Shown: positions 25,200-35,798 of the stretch, piece after piece
Layout: each line of letters begins with the position of its first letter
Numbering within the stretch: position 1 is the first letter of the stretch
Assembly (NCBI RefSeq): GCF_040939305.1
Contig: NZ_CP162511.1
Span: 3,100,001 to 3,164,000, forward strand
DNA from: Herbiconiux sp. A18JL235
GTDB taxonomy: Bacteria; Actinomycetota; Actinomycetes; Actinomycetales; Microbacteriaceae
Direction of reading: 5' to 3'
Length of the DNA: 64,000 nucleotides
Notes under the pieces: generated by a model
The model's database searches: none
Told to the model about the DNA's origin: nothing
The model's input: only the letters and a program-made list of their open reading frames with translations
Made by a program: the position numbers and the translations under genes

Positions 25200-26069
25200 A
25201 TGCGAGGGGAGCACGACGTGGAGGGTGAGCCGACGGGCCCCGAGGGCACCTTCGTGCAGTCGCTCGCGCGCGGGCTCGCCGTCATCCGCGCGTTCGACGC
25301 CGAGCGCCCCGACATGTCGCTGAGCGAGGTCGCCGCCGTGGCGGGGCTCACCCGCGCCGCGGCCCGCCGCTTCCTCCTCACCCTGGTCGAGCTGGGCTAC
25401 GTGCGGCACGACGGCCGCCGCTTCGCGCTCACCCCGCGGGTGCTCGAGCTCGGCTTCAGCTACCTCGCCGGGCTCGGCCTCCCCGAGATCGCCCAGCCCC
25501 ACCTCGAGCGGCTCTCCCGCGACCTCGACGAGTCGACCAGCGCCTCCGTTCTCGACGGAGACGACATCGTCTACGTCGCCCGCGTTCCCACGCGCCGCAT
25601 CATGACCGTGGGCATCACCATCGGCACGCGCTTCCCCGCCTACGCCACCTCGATGGGGCGGGTGCTGCTCGCCGGCCTCCCCGAGGCCGAGCTGGCCCGG
25701 CATCTCGCGGCCGTCGAACCGCGCGAGTTCACGCCCGAGACCATCACCGCTCCGGATGCTCTGGCCGCCGAGATCGCGCGCGTGCGCTCCCAGGGGTGGT
25801 CGCTCGTCGACCAGGAGCTCGAGCTCGGGCTGCGCTCGGTGGCCGTCGCGGTGCAGCAGGACGGCACGGCGATCGCCGCGGTCAACGTCTCCACCACGAG
25901 CGCCACGCCGCTCCCCCGCCTCCGCGACGAGTTCGTGCCCGCCCTCCGCGCCACCGCCGCCGCCATCGCCGACGACCTGGCTCGCGGCGCGGGCGGCATA
26001 GGCAGCACTGCCGGCGCGGGCAGCGCGGGTGCCGCCGGTAGCGCGCGCGCTGCGGGCGCACCGCGATAG
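25200..26069 (+). CDS. IclR family regulator, PcaR/PobR-like
   Basis: A 289-aa regulator. The winged HTH (about 20-80) has SLARGLAVIRAFDAERPDMSL and LTRAAARRFLLTLVELGYV, the PcaR/PobR pattern. The effector domain (about 90-270) includes VARVPTRRIMTVGITIGTRFPAYATSMGRVLLA. The last 25 residues are a Gly/Ala/Ser low-complexity tail. It probably senses 3-oxoadipate or a related acid and controls pcaIJF, just upstream. It has its own leaderless promoter and faces the maleylacetate reductase gene with only 2 bp between them. Confidence 0.85.
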   Translation: MRGEHDVEGEPTGPEGTFVQSLARGLAVIRAFDAERPDMSLSEVAAVAGLTRAAARRFLLTLVELGYVRHDGRRFALTPRVLELGFSYLAGLGLPEIAQPHLERLSRDLDESTSASVLDGDDIVYVARVPTRRIMTVGITIGTRFPAYATSMGRVLLAGLPEAELARHLAAVEPREFTPETITAPDALAAEIARVRSQGWSLVDQELELGLRSVAVAVQQDGTAIAAVNVSTTSATPLPRLRDEFVPALRATAAAIADDLARGAGGIGSTAGAGSAGAAGSARAAGAPR

Positions 26070-26071
26070 CG

Positions 26072-27127
26072 CTACGCGATCGCGCGCCCCTCGAGTGCGG
26101 CGCGCAGGATGCCCTCGAGCGCGGCTTCGTCGACCCGTCGCGGATTGCTCGGCGGCACGAGCGGAAGGATGAGCGACGCACTCTCGGGGATCGACTCGGC
26201 CGAGTACCCCACCTCCGACAACGCCCGCACGACCGGCAGCGAGGCGTACAGCCGCTCGAGGCCCTCGACGGCACTCGGCGCACCCAGCGCACGCGCGATG
26301 CGCTCCGACCCCTCCGGCGCGAAGACGGTGTTGAAGGCCAGCACCTGCGGCAGCACGGCCGAGTGGGTCTGCGCGTGCGGCAGGTCGTACGCGCCACCCA
26401 GCACGTGGCAGATCTTGTGATGGAGGCCCGAACCGGCCGATGCGAACGCGACGGCCGAGACATATGCCCCGTACTGCATCCGTTCCCGCGCCGTGACGTT
26501 CTCGGGCGACGACACGATCACCGGCAGCGCTCCCGCCACCTCCCTGACGCCCTCTTCCGCTAGCGCCCGATTGAGGGGGTCCGACGACGGCGCCCACATC
26601 GAGTCGATGCAGTGCGCGATCGCGTTGAGCCCCGACGCGACCGACAGTTCGACCGGCAGGCTCAGCGTGAGCTCCGAGTCGTACACCACGACCGCAGGCA
26701 GCACCGCGTCGTCGACCCCGGTGGTCTTCCGCGCATCCGTCGTGAGGCCCCACACGTTGGTGGCCTCCGAGCCCGCGTAGGTGGTGGGCACGGCCACGAT
26801 CGGCACCCCCGAGGTGAGCGCGACTGCCTTCGCGAGCCCGGTCGTCGACCCGCCTCCGACCGACACGATGAGGTCGATGCCGGCAGCGGCGGCCGCCTCC
26901 CGTGCCCGTTCGGCGTGGGCGATGGGCACGTGGGGCGCGACGTCGGACCACCACAGCGCGGTGTCGATGCGGCTCGCGATGCCCTCGGCGAGGGCGAGCT
27001 CGGAGGGCGCCGCGATCATCATGACCGCACGCGCCCCGCGCTCCTCCACCTCGGCGGCGAGCGCGTCGGCGGCGCCGCCGGTGCCGAAGCGCACGCGCTG
27101 CGGAAGGGTGCGGTGGTCGAATCTCAT
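26072..27127 (-). CDS. Maleylacetate reductase
   Basis: A 351-aa iron-type alcohol dehydrogenase fold. It has the nucleotide site VSVGGGSTTGLAKAVAL near residue 95, TYAGSEATNVWGLT, and the maleylacetate-reductase stretch GLHHKICHVLGGAYDLPHAQTHSAVLP near 235-262. It reduces maleylacetate to 3-oxoadipate with NAD(P)H. The product is the substrate of pcaIJ on the neighbouring convergent unit. It lies downstream of an esterase and a ring-cleaving dioxygenase on the same strand. Confidence 0.88.
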   Translation of the reverse strand: MRFDHRTLPQRVRFGTGGAADALAAEVEERGARAVMMIAAPSELALAEGIASRIDTALWWSDVAPHVPIAHAERAREAAAAAGIDLIVSVGGGSTTGLAKAVALTSGVPIVAVPTTYAGSEATNVWGLTTDARKTTGVDDAVLPAVVVYDSELTLSLPVELSVASGLNAIAHCIDSMWAPSSDPLNRALAEEGVREVAGALPVIVSSPENVTARERMQYGAYVSAVAFASAGSGLHHKICHVLGGAYDLPHAQTHSAVLPQVLAFNTVFAPEGSERIARALGAPSAVEGLERLYASLPVVRALSEVGYSAESIPESASLILPLVPPSNPRRVDEAALEGILRAALEGRAIA

Positions 27128-27173
27128 CGTGTCTCCGAAGGGTCGAGGTCGAACAGCGGCGCCGTCGCCGCTC

Positions 27174-27821
27174 TCAGTATCCGCCGCCGACGCCGCCGAC
27201 GTCGCCGCCGTCGCGCAGCCGCGCGAGCAGCACCCGGGCGTCGGCCACCGCCCGGTCTGTGATGACGTGCTCCGACCCGGGCTCGATCAGCACGTCGAGG
27301 TGCGCTCCGGCTCCCACGAGCAGCCCCGACGTCGATGCCATGCGGTGCAGCGGCACCCACGGGTCGTCGTCGACCGAGCGCAGCAGCACCGGCACGCCCT
27401 GTCGCGTCACGACGGCGCCGGGCGCCAGCTCGGCCGCGCCGACGTACCCGCCCGTGAACAGAACGGCCCCGTCGACGACGACGTCGCGCGTCAGCAGCAG
27501 GTGCGCGAGCGTGCACGCGCCCTGCGAGAACCCGAGCACCGCCACACGGTCGAAGCCGGATGCGCGGGCCGACTCGACGGCATCCGTCACCACCTCGAGC
27601 GCTCGCGCGAGCGCCGTCGCGTTCTCGGGCGACGGGTCGAGGAAGGGGTGCGGGTACCAGCTGCGCCCCTCGGCCGACGGCGCGATCCACCGGATGCCCG
27701 GCACGTCGAGCCGCTCCACCAGCCCGTGCAGGAACTCCGGCGGCTGCCCGCGCCCGTGCAGGGCGACGACGGCGAGCTGTGCGCCCTCGTCGCCCCACGA
27801 CTCATGCTGAGCCACGGTCAT
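27174..27821 (-). CDS. Phospholipase/carboxylesterase family hydrolase (MhqD-like)
   Basis: A 215-aa small serine hydrolase. It has the oxyanion region VALHGRGQPPEFL, nucleophile Ser in GFSQGAC near residue 106, Asp in SVDDDPWVP and His in GSEHVI near 190. This domain arrangement matches MhqD, which is encoded with the ring-cleaving dioxygenase MhqO in hydroquinone/quinone-response loci of Bacillus. The gene starts 8 nt after the dioxygenase stop. The last residues are a Gly-rich tail. Confidence 0.8.
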   Translation of the reverse strand: MTVAQHESWGDEGAQLAVVALHGRGQPPEFLHGLVERLDVPGIRWIAPSAEGRSWYPHPFLDPSPENATALARALEVVTDAVESARASGFDRVAVLGFSQGACTLAHLLLTRDVVVDGAVLFTGGYVGAAELAPGAVVTRQGVPVLLRSVDDDPWVPLHRMASTSGLLVGAGAHLDVLIEPGSEHVITDRAVADARVLLARLRDGGDVGGVGGGY

Positions 27822-27829
27822 GCGACCGC

Positions 27830-28786
27830 TCAGTCCTCGTCGCGCAACGGCTCGAGCTTGGCCATGATCGAGTCGCGCTCGTGCTCGAACTGCGGCGGCA
27901 GCATGAAGGCGCGGCCGAGCTCTTCGGGCGACTCGTCGCAGTCCCAGCCGCCCTCGTTGTGGGTGACGGCGAGCTCGAACAACGCACCGCCAGGCGTGCG
28001 CACGTAGTGCGACTTGAAGTAGGTGCGGTCTTTGAGCTCGGAGATGTCGGTGTAGCCCGCACCCTCGATGTCGAACTTCACCTCGTTCTGGTTCTCGAGG
28101 TTGTCGAGGTTCCAGGCGAAGTGGTGGTAGGCGCCGGCGCCGTAGCGCCAGGTGCCCTGCTCGTCGGTGCGGTTGCCGGTGAGCTCGACGAAGTTGCCGG
28201 CGCCCTCGCCCACTCGGTAGCGGGCGCGGTCGCCCTCCTCCTCCACGTCGCCGGCGGCGAAGAACGCCTCCTTGCCGAAGTCGACCATGCGGTCCTGGTC
28301 GAAGACGTGGATGCCCACACCGTAGATGCCGTGGATGGCGTTCTCGATGCCCACGCCGTTGCCGGTGTAGCCGACGCGGGGGTCGTCGTCGACCTCGATG
28401 AGCACGTACTCGATGCCCGAGGGGTGGCGGAGGTTGAGGCGACGGCCGCCGAAGACGTCTTCGAACGAGCTCTCGATGCCGTGCTCCTTGAGGCGGCCGG
28501 CCCAGAACTCGAGCGAGCGCGGCGGCACCGACAGCAGCACCTCGCGGGCCTGGTTCGTGCCGCGGATGCCGTAGAGCCCGGCCTGCGCCCACGGGAAGGT
28601 CGTGATGACGGCCGAGGGATCGCCGTTCGCGTTGGAGTAGTACAGGTGGTAGACGGGCGCCGAGCCGTCGTAGAGCACCGTCTTCTTGATGAAGCGCAGC
28701 CCGAGCACGCGGGTGTGGAAGTCGACGTCCTCCTGGGCGTGGCCCACGGAGAGGGTGACGTGATGGGAACCGGCGACGTAGGTCAT
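27830..28786 (-). CDS. Ring-cleaving dioxygenase, VOC family, PcpA/LinE/MhqO-like
   Basis: A 318-aa protein of two tandem VOC modules (about 5-145 and 155-290). It resembles PcpA (2,6-dichlorohydroquinone dioxygenase), LinE and MhqO. Metal-ligand candidates are His8/His9, His222 and Glu271; the 49-residue His-Glu distance equals that of PcpA as I recall it (His227, Glu276). It cleaves hydroquinones at the 1,2 position. A maleylacetate reductase in the same unit suits a product that leads to maleylacetate. It is expressed from a consensus-like promoter. The start ATG has AAAGGAG upstream. Confidence 0.8.
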   Translation of the reverse strand: MTYVAGSHHVTLSVGHAQEDVDFHTRVLGLRFIKKTVLYDGSAPVYHLYYSNANGDPSAVITTFPWAQAGLYGIRGTNQAREVLLSVPPRSLEFWAGRLKEHGIESSFEDVFGGRRLNLRHPSGIEYVLIEVDDDPRVGYTGNGVGIENAIHGIYGVGIHVFDQDRMVDFGKEAFFAAGDVEEEGDRARYRVGEGAGNFVELTGNRTDEQGTWRYGAGAYHHFAWNLDNLENQNEVKFDIEGAGYTDISELKDRTYFKSHYVRTPGGALFELAVTHNEGGWDCDESPEELGRAFMLPPQFEHERDSIMAKLEPLRDED

Positions 28787-28811
28787 GGTCAATCTCCTTT
28801 GATCTGACCAC

Positions 28812-28852
28812 AAACTATTCGTATGCATGCACCTTGTCAATAGACCGTATGC
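28812..28852 (-). promoter_or_regulatory. Promoter of the dioxygenase unit with GCATACG direct repeats
   Basis: On the minus strand a perfect -35 TTGACA (28840-28835), a 17-bp spacer and -10 TAGTTT (28817-28812) precede the gene. The heptamer GCATACG occurs in the spacer (28826-28820) and again upstream of the -35 (28852-28846), 26 bp apart. The inner copy overlaps the palindrome TGCATGCA. A promoter this strong needs a repressor, and the repeats are its likely site; MarR-type MhqR controls the Bacillus counterpart. Confidence 0.6.
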
Positions 28853-28869
28853 CTGTCTGACAAAAGCAT

Positions 28870-28904
28870 GGGAGGGGCGGATGTTCCGGTCATCCGCCCC
28901 TCCC
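28870..28904 (-). terminator. Perfect 14-bp hairpin terminator after aceB
   Basis: Arms GGGAGGGGCGGATG (28870-28883) and CATCCGCCCCTCCC (28891-28904) pair without mismatch around a 7-nt loop, followed on the minus strand by a short CTTTTG. It lies 14 nt past the aceB stop and ahead of the dioxygenase promoter, keeping the two units separate. Confidence 0.8.
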
Positions 28905-28917
28905 GCTCCTCGCCGCT

Positions 28918-30567
<1,650 letters not shown>

Positions 30568-30617
30568 GGTCGTCTGCCTTTCGGAGGACTGCGGAATCGA
30601 GGGAACGGTGGTGCAGC

Positions 30618-31943
30618 TCAGTGGAACTGCTCGGATTCGGTCGAACCCACGAGCGCGAGGGTGGCGCTCTCGGGGTTCAGGGCCGTGGCGATCCGGTCGA
30701 AGTAGCCGGTGCCCACCTCACGCTGGTGTCTCGTGGCGGTGTAGCCGTCGGCCTCGGAGGCGAATTCGGCCTCCTGCAGCTCGACGTAGGCGCTCATGTG
30801 CGTCTCGCCGTAGGCACGGGCGAGGGTGTACATGGAGTGGTTCAGGGCATGGAAGCCCGCGAGGGTGATGAACTGGAACTTGTAGCCGAGCTCCGACAGG
30901 TCGCTCTGGAAGGTGGCGATCTGCGCATCCGTCAGCTTCGACTTCCAGTTGAAGCTGGGGCTGCAGTTGTAGGCGAGCAGCTTGCCGGGGAACTCCTCGT
31001 GGACGGCGGCGGCGAACTCGCGGGCGAGCTCGAGGTCGGGCTCCGACGACTCCACCCACAGCAGGTCGGCGTAGGGGGCGTAGGCCAGGCCGCGCGAGAT
31101 GACGGTGTCGATGCCGGGGGTCGTGCCGTAGAAGCCCTCCGGGGTGCGGGTGCCGTCGAGGAACGGCTTGTCGCGGTCGTCGACATCGCTCGTGATGAGG
31201 TTCGCGGCGAGCGAGTCGGTGCGGGCGATGATGATCGTCGGCACTCCGGCCACGTCGGCGGCGAGGCGGGCCGCGTTGAGGGTGCGGATGTGCTGGCTGG
31301 TCGGGATGAGCACCTTGCCCCCCATGTGCCCGCACTTCTTCTCGCTGGCCAGCTGGTCTTCCCAGTGCACGCCCGCGGCGCCGGCCTGGATCATCGACTT
31401 CATCAGCTCGTAGGCATTCAGCGGGCCGCCGAAGCCGGCCTCCGCATCCGCGACGATGGGGGCCAGCCACTCGGTGTCGCTCTCGGCGCTGCCCGTCTCG
31501 GCGAACTCGATCTGGTCGGCGCGCAGCAGCGCGTTGTTGATGCGGCGCACCACCGCCGGCACCGAGTTGGCCGGGTAGAGGCTCTGGTCGGGGTAGGTCT
31601 GGCCGCTCAGGTTCGCGTCGGCGGCCACCTGCCACCCGGAGAGGTAGATGGCCTCGAGGCCGGCGCGCACCTGCTGCACCGCCTGGTTGCCGGTGAGGGC
31701 GCCGAGAGCCGCCACCCACTCGTCGTCGCGGTGGATGAGCTCCCAGAGCCGCTCGGCGCCGCGGCGGGCGAGCGTGCTGTCTTCGGCGACCCGTCCGCGC
31801 AGGGCCACGACGTCTTCGGCACTGTAGTCGCGCTGGATGCCGTTCCAGCGGGCGTCGGTCTTCCAGCTCGTCTCGAGCTCGGCTGCCGTCTGCGTCTGCT
31901 GGCCGGGGCGGGTGTCGTCTCCGTGGCGGGTGGTGGTGCTCAT
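30618..31943 (-). CDS. aceA: Isocitrate lyase
   Basis: A 441-aa enzyme splitting isocitrate to glyoxylate and succinate. It has the catalytic motif KKCGH with Cys204, the Mg site [12 protein letters not shown], the [10 protein letters not shown] loop and ARTDS. The length matches the class of actinobacterial Icl1. The ATG at 31943 has GGAG upstream and is preferred over an extended frame to 32000. With aceB it forms the glyoxylate shunt, allowing growth on acetyl-CoA from fatty acids or aromatics. The RamB-like regulator is divergent. Confidence 0.95.
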   Translation of the reverse strand: MSTTTRHGDDTRPGQQTQTAAELETSWKTDARWNGIQRDYSAEDVVALRGRVAEDSTLARRGAERLWELIHRDDEWVAALGALTGNQAVQQVRAGLEAIYLSGWQVAADANLSGQTYPDQSLYPANSVPAVVRRINNALLRADQIEFAETGSAESDTEWLAPIVADAEAGFGGPLNAYELMKSMIQAGAAGVHWEDQLASEKKCGHMGGKVLIPTSQHIRTLNAARLAADVAGVPTIIIARTDSLAANLITSDVDDRDKPFLDGTRTPEGFYGTTPGIDTVISRGLAYAPYADLLWVESSEPDLELAREFAAAVHEEFPGKLLAYNCSPSFNWKSKLTDAQIATFQSDLSELGYKFQFITLAGFHALNHSMYTLARAYGETHMSAYVELQEAEFASEADGYTATRHQREVGTGYFDRIATALNPESATLALVGSTESEQFH

Positions 31944-32039
31944 CTCGATGCTCCAATGCGGTCGAATTCTTGCTTGGGTTCGACTCTGGGGCCTGCACAA
32001 GGGTTCTTCTCCCGAAATCTCGGCAGAAATTTCCCGCTT

Positions 32040-32078
32040 CTTCTGTTTTCTCGAAGAACGGCTTCTGCGACACTTCTG
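32040..32078. promoter_or_regulatory. aceA/ramB intergenic region with phased CTTCTG repeats
   Basis: The hexamer CTTCTG occurs at 32040-32045, 32062-32067 and 32073-32078, spaced 22 and 11 bp apart (the same helix face). Between the first two is an inverted repeat TTCT-CGA-AGAA (32048-32058). This AT-richer 137-bp gap serves both aceA and the regulator. The repeats differ from the C. glutamicum RamB box, so their identity is a guess. Confidence 0.4.
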
Positions 32079-32080
32079 GA

Positions 32081-33544
32081 ATGACGACGACGTCCCTCTC
32101 CCCCGCGCACGATGGATTCATGCTCGACTCCCTCACCATCGGCCGCCGCATCCGCCAGCTGCGCACCGAGCGCGGCCTCACCCTCGACGAGCTCGGCACT
32201 GCCATCGGGCGCGCGCCCTCGCAGGTGTCGGTCGTCGAGAACGGTCGCCGCGAGCTGAAGCTCGGCGAACTGCAGCGCTTCGCCTCGGCCCTCGGGGTCG
32301 GCGTGCAGCAGCTCATGAGCGCGGAGCCGCCGAGCGAGCGGGCAGCCCTCGAGATCGCCCTCGAGCGCGCGCAGCGCGGCCCTCTGTTCGCGTCGCTCGG
32401 GCTGGCACCGCTGCCCCTCCGCAAGTCGCTGAGCGACGACACCATCCGCACCATCCTGAGCCTCCACCGTGAGCTCGAGCGGGTGCACACCGAGCGGGCG
32501 GCGACACCCGAGGAGGCGCGGCGGGCCAACACGCTGCTGCGCAAGTCGATGCGCGCCCGCCACAACTACTTCGCCGAGCTCGAGCAGGTGGCGGCGGGGC
32601 TGCATGCCGCGGTGGGGCACACCGGTGGTCCGTTGTCGCAGCGGGTCGCATCCGATCTGGCGTCGCACCTCGGGTTCACGCTGCACTACGCCGGCGACCT
32701 GCCGGGGTCGACCCGCTCGGTGACCGACCTGCGCAACGGACGCATCTACGTGCCGCTCGGGCAGAGCCCCGATGCTGACCCGCGCTCAGTGGTGCTGCAG
32801 GCGCTCGCGTCGCACGTGCTCGGGCACGCGGAGCCGCGCGACTACGGCGAGTTCCTGCAGCAGCGGGTGCAGACGAACTACCTCGCGGCGGCGCTGCTCG
32901 TACCCGAGGCGGCTGCGGTGCGCATCCTGTCGGAGGCGAAGGATGCGCGGGAGCTGTCGGTCGAAGACCTGCGCGACGCTTTCGGCGTGAGCTACGAGAC
33001 CGCGGCGCACCGGTTCACGAACCTCGCCACCCAGCACCTCGGCATCCCGGTGCACTTCTTGAAGGTTCACGAGTCGGGGTCGATCTCGAAGGCGTACGAG
33101 AACGACAGCGTGCAGTTCCCGACGGATGCGCTCGGCGCCGTCGAAGGGCAGACGGTGTGCCGGTTCTGGAGCGCGCGGCGCGTGTTCGACGTGGAGGACA
33201 GGTTCAGCCCCTACCACCAGTACACCGACAAGCCGGCGGGAACCTACTGGTGCACCTCGCGCATCCAGCCCTCCGCCCGCGGGCAGTTCTCGGTGTCGGT
33301 GGGCACGGCGTTCGCGCACGCGAAGTGGTTCCGCGGGCGCGACACCGCGCATCGCTTCGCGTCGAGCTGCCCCGACGAGTCGTGCTGCCGTCTCCCACCC
33401 GCCGGGCTCGCCTCGCGATGGGAGGGGCAGGCGCACCCCTCGGCCCGCCTCAACTCGTCACTGCACGCGGCGATGCCCACGTCGGGTTTCACGGGGGTGG
33501 ACACGACGGAGGTGTTCGAGTTCCTCGAGCGGCACGCGCCCTAG
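32081..33544 (+). CDS. RamB-like HTH regulator with degenerate ImmA/IrrE domain (ScfR type)
   Basis: A 487-aa regulator. The XRE HTH (about 18-75) has [18 protein letters not shown] and [15 protein letters not shown] helical linker follows, then a degenerate ImmA/IrrE-like domain (about 190-300) in which the HExxH zinc motif reads HVLGH. The C-terminal short-chain fatty-acyl-regulator domain (about 330-487) has the Cys cluster SSCPDESCC. Relatives include RamB of Corynebacterium, which represses aceA/aceB, and MlpR/PrpR-type regulators sensing acyl-CoA or propionate metabolism. The divergent placement from aceA supports the same role. Confidence 0.85.
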   Translation: MTTTSLSPAHDGFMLDSLTIGRRIRQLRTERGLTLDELGTAIGRAPSQVSVVENGRRELKLGELQRFASALGVGVQQLMSAEPPSERAALEIALERAQRGPLFASLGLAPLPLRKSLSDDTIRTILSLHRELERVHTERAATPEEARRANTLLRKSMRARHNYFAELEQVAAGLHAAVGHTGGPLSQRVASDLASHLGFTLHYAGDLPGSTRSVTDLRNGRIYVPLGQSPDADPRSVVLQALASHVLGHAEPRDYGEFLQQRVQTNYLAAALLVPEAAAVRILSEAKDARELSVEDLRDAFGVSYETAAHRFTNLATQHLGIPVHFLKVHESGSISKAYENDSVQFPTDALGAVEGQTVCRFWSARRVFDVEDRFSPYHQYTDKPAGTYWCTSRIQPSARGQFSVSVGTAFAHAKWFRGRDTAHRFASSCPDESCCRLPPAGLASRWEGQAHPSARLNSSLHAAMPTSGFTGVDTTEVFEFLERHAP

Positions 33545-34686
33545 TGGTGCGCCTCGTACCGAACGGGCTCCGGCAGCCCCGCTTCCTCACGCACCCGGCG
33601 CGCGAAGCGTTCGATCGACTTCAGCGCCGCCACGACCTCGTCGGGTCGCACCTCGAACGGCATCGCGTGGATGGTCTCGCCCGGCACGGTGGCGAGTTCC
33701 GCGACCTGGGCGAGTTCGGCCGAGTCGGCGCTGAGTCCGATCTCGGTGAGCGTGGTGGGCAGGCCCACCCGGGTGGTGAACTCGATGAAGTCGCGGATGT
33801 CGGCGGTCGGCGCCCCTTCGAGCACCAGCTGGGTGATGGATCCGATGTTCACCTTCTGCCCGTGCGCCAGCCCGTGGGTCTGCGGTGCGGCCGTGAGTCC
33901 GTTGTGGATGGCGTGCGCCGCGGCGAGACCGCCCGACTCGAACCCGAGACCGGAGAGCAGCGTGTTCGCCTCGATCACCTTCTCCACCGCCGGCGTCACG
34001 ACGTGGTCGCGCACCGCGTCGAGCGCGGGGAGGGCGTTCTCCCACAGCACCTCCCAGCTCAGCCGCGCCAGCGCCGTGCCGGTCTCGGTCGGCAGACCGC
34101 CGGCCATCGTGTTCGAGTTCGAGCGCTGGGTGGCCCGCGCCTCGAGCCAGGTCGCCAGCGCATCGCCGACCCCGGCGGCGAGGAACGCCGCGGGCGCGTT
34201 CGCGACGAGCTGGGAGTCGACCAGCACGAGGTCGGGGTTGCGGGGGAAGAAGCGGTACTCCTCGAACGCGCCGTCCTCGGTGTAGATGACGGCGAGCGCC
34301 GAGGTGGGCGCATCCGTCGACGCCACCGAGGGCACGGTCACCCACCGGATGCCCGCGAGGAAGCCCGCCGACTTCACCGCGTCGATCGTGCTGCCGCCGC
34401 CCAAAGCGACCACCACATCCGCTCCGGCCTCCTCGATCACGGTGACGAGCCGGTCGATCTCTCCGGCGCTCGGGATGCCGTTGAACTTCTCGCGCCGCAC
34501 CGGGAGCCCGGCGGCGGTGAGCGAGACCTCGACGTCGTGACCGACGAAGCCCCACACCACGTCGTCGGCGACGAGCAGAGGGGTCGAGCCGATGGGGGCG
34601 AGGTACTCGCCGAGGCGGGTGATGGCTCCGGGGCCCTGGACGTAGCGCCCTGGGCTGATGACGGTGCGGATCTTGGGGTTCGACAT
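33541..34686 (-). CDS. Iron-containing alcohol dehydrogenase, glycerol-dehydrogenase (GldA)-like
   Basis: A 381-aa protein. It has the NAD site VVALGGGSTIDAVKSAGF near residue 95, VPSVASTDAPTSALAVIY, metal ligands Asp in GVGDALATWLEA, and His in AHAIHNGL and THGLAHGQKV. These are the GldA/sn-glycerol-1-P dehydrogenase signatures. It oxidises glycerol or another vicinal diol. It is the last gene of the unit with the zinc alcohol dehydrogenase, DUF59 protein and amidohydrolase, 71 nt downstream of its neighbour with its own AGGAG. It overlaps the convergent RamB-like gene by 4 bases. Confidence 0.85.
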   Translation of the reverse strand: MSNPKIRTVISPGRYVQGPGAITRLGEYLAPIGSTPLLVADDVVWGFVGHDVEVSLTAAGLPVRREKFNGIPSAGEIDRLVTVIEEAGADVVVALGGGSTIDAVKSAGFLAGIRWVTVPSVASTDAPTSALAVIYTEDGAFEEYRFFPRNPDLVLVDSQLVANAPAAFLAAGVGDALATWLEARATQRSNSNTMAGGLPTETGTALARLSWEVLWENALPALDAVRDHVVTPAVEKVIEANTLLSGLGFESGGLAAAHAIHNGLTAAPQTHGLAHGQKVNIGSITQLVLEGAPTADIRDFIEFTTRVGLPTTLTEIGLSADSAELAQVAELATVPGETIHAMPFEVRPDEVVAALKSIERFARRVREEAGLPEPVRYEAHH

Positions 34687-34757
34687 GGGTGTCTCCTGAC
34701 GTCGTCGTCGTGTCGCGTTTCGGGATGGAAGGGGCAGGTCGGGCGCTCGGCGCCTCT

Positions 34758-35798
34758 CTAGGGAACGAGGATCGCGCGGCCCCGCACGCGCCCCGCGTCG
34801 AGATCGTCGATCGCCGTCTGGAAGTCGTCGAGCGCATACGTCGCCGTGTGCAGCGTGACGAGCCCTTTGGCCGCGAGCACCATGAGCTCGGTGAGGTCGT
34901 TGTAGCTGCCCACGAGGTTGCCGATGAAGTTGATCTCGTTCGAGATGATGTCGATGGTGGGGATGTCGATGTTCTCGCCGTAGCCCACCACGTAGAAGTC
35001 GCCGGCCTGCCGCAGCATCTGCACACCCTCTGCGGTCGAACCGCCCTCCCCCACGAAATCGACGACCACCTCTGCGCCGACCCCGTCGGTGAGCTCGAGC
35101 ACCCGCGTGACGTGCGAGCCGTCGGCAGCCGCCACCACGGTGTGGTCGGCCCCGAGCGAGGCCGCCAGCTCGAGCGCCGCCGGGTTGCGGTCGACGACGA
35201 TGAGCTCCGAGGCAGTGAGAGCCTTCAGCACCTGGATGCCGATGTGCCCGAGCCCCCCGGCGCCGATGATCACGCACCGGTCGGCGGGCCCGAGCCTGCG
35301 CGCCGCCTTGGCCGCAGCGTGGTACGCGGTGAGCCCGGCGTCGGCGAGCGCCGCCACGTCGGCGGGTTCGAGAGAGTCGGCGATGCGCACGACGCTCCGT
35401 GCGCTCGTGCGCAGGAACTCGGCATACCCGCCGTGGGTGTTGATGCCCGGGAACTCGCTCTGCGTGCAGTGCACGTCGTCGCCGAGGCGGCAGGCCCGGC
35501 ACAGCCCGCAGGTGATGAGCGGATGAACGATTACCTTGTCGCCGACCGCCACGTTCGTGACGGCGCTGCCGATCGCATCCACCCACCCGGCGTTCTCGTG
35601 CCCGATCGTGTAGGGCAGCGCCACACCCGACTTCTCCTCCCACTGACCCTCGAGGATGTGCAGGTCGGTGCGGCACACCCCGGCGCCGCCGATCCGCACG
35701 ATCACGTCGAAGGGCCCCGAGACCTCGGGCTTGTCGATCTCGGTCAGCTCGAGGTTCTGGTGGTACCCGACCACCTGGACTGCCTTCATGGTGCTCAT
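34758..35798 (-). CDS. Zinc-dependent alcohol dehydrogenase (MDR family)
   Basis: A 346-aa medium-chain dehydrogenase. The catalytic zinc site is Cys in GVCRTDLHI and GHENAG; the structural zinc loop CGLCRACRLGDDVHC has four Cys. The Rossmann motif GAGGLGHIGIQ is near residue 178. It oxidises short alcohols with NAD. It is closest in design to the alcohol dehydrogenases of propane/acetone monooxygenase clusters, with which its two upstream neighbours (DUF59 protein, amidohydrolase) also occur. It starts by ATGA overlap with the DUF59 gene. Confidence 0.87.
   Translation of the reverse strand: MSTMKAVQVVGYHQNLELTEIDKPEVSGPFDVIVRIGGAGVCRTDLHILEGQWEEKSGVALPYTIGHENAGWVDAIGSAVTNVAVGDKVIVHPLITCGLCRACRLGDDVHCTQSEFPGINTHGGYAEFLRTSARSVVRIADSLEPADVAALADAGLTAYHAAAKAARRLGPADRCVIIGAGGLGHIGIQVLKALTASELIVVDRNPAALELAASLGADHTVVAAADGSHVTRVLELTDGVGAEVVVDFVGEGGSTAEGVQMLRQAGDFYVVGYGENIDIPTIDIISNEINFIGNLVGSYNDLTELMVLAAKGLVTLHTATYALDDFQTAIDDLDAGRVRGRAILVP

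Noticed and set aside
27174..27230. GCCGCCGAC-rich runs at the end of the esterase gene
   Set aside because: They encode the Gly/Asp-rich C-terminal tail on the minus strand and are in frame; no sign of a mobile or regulatory element.
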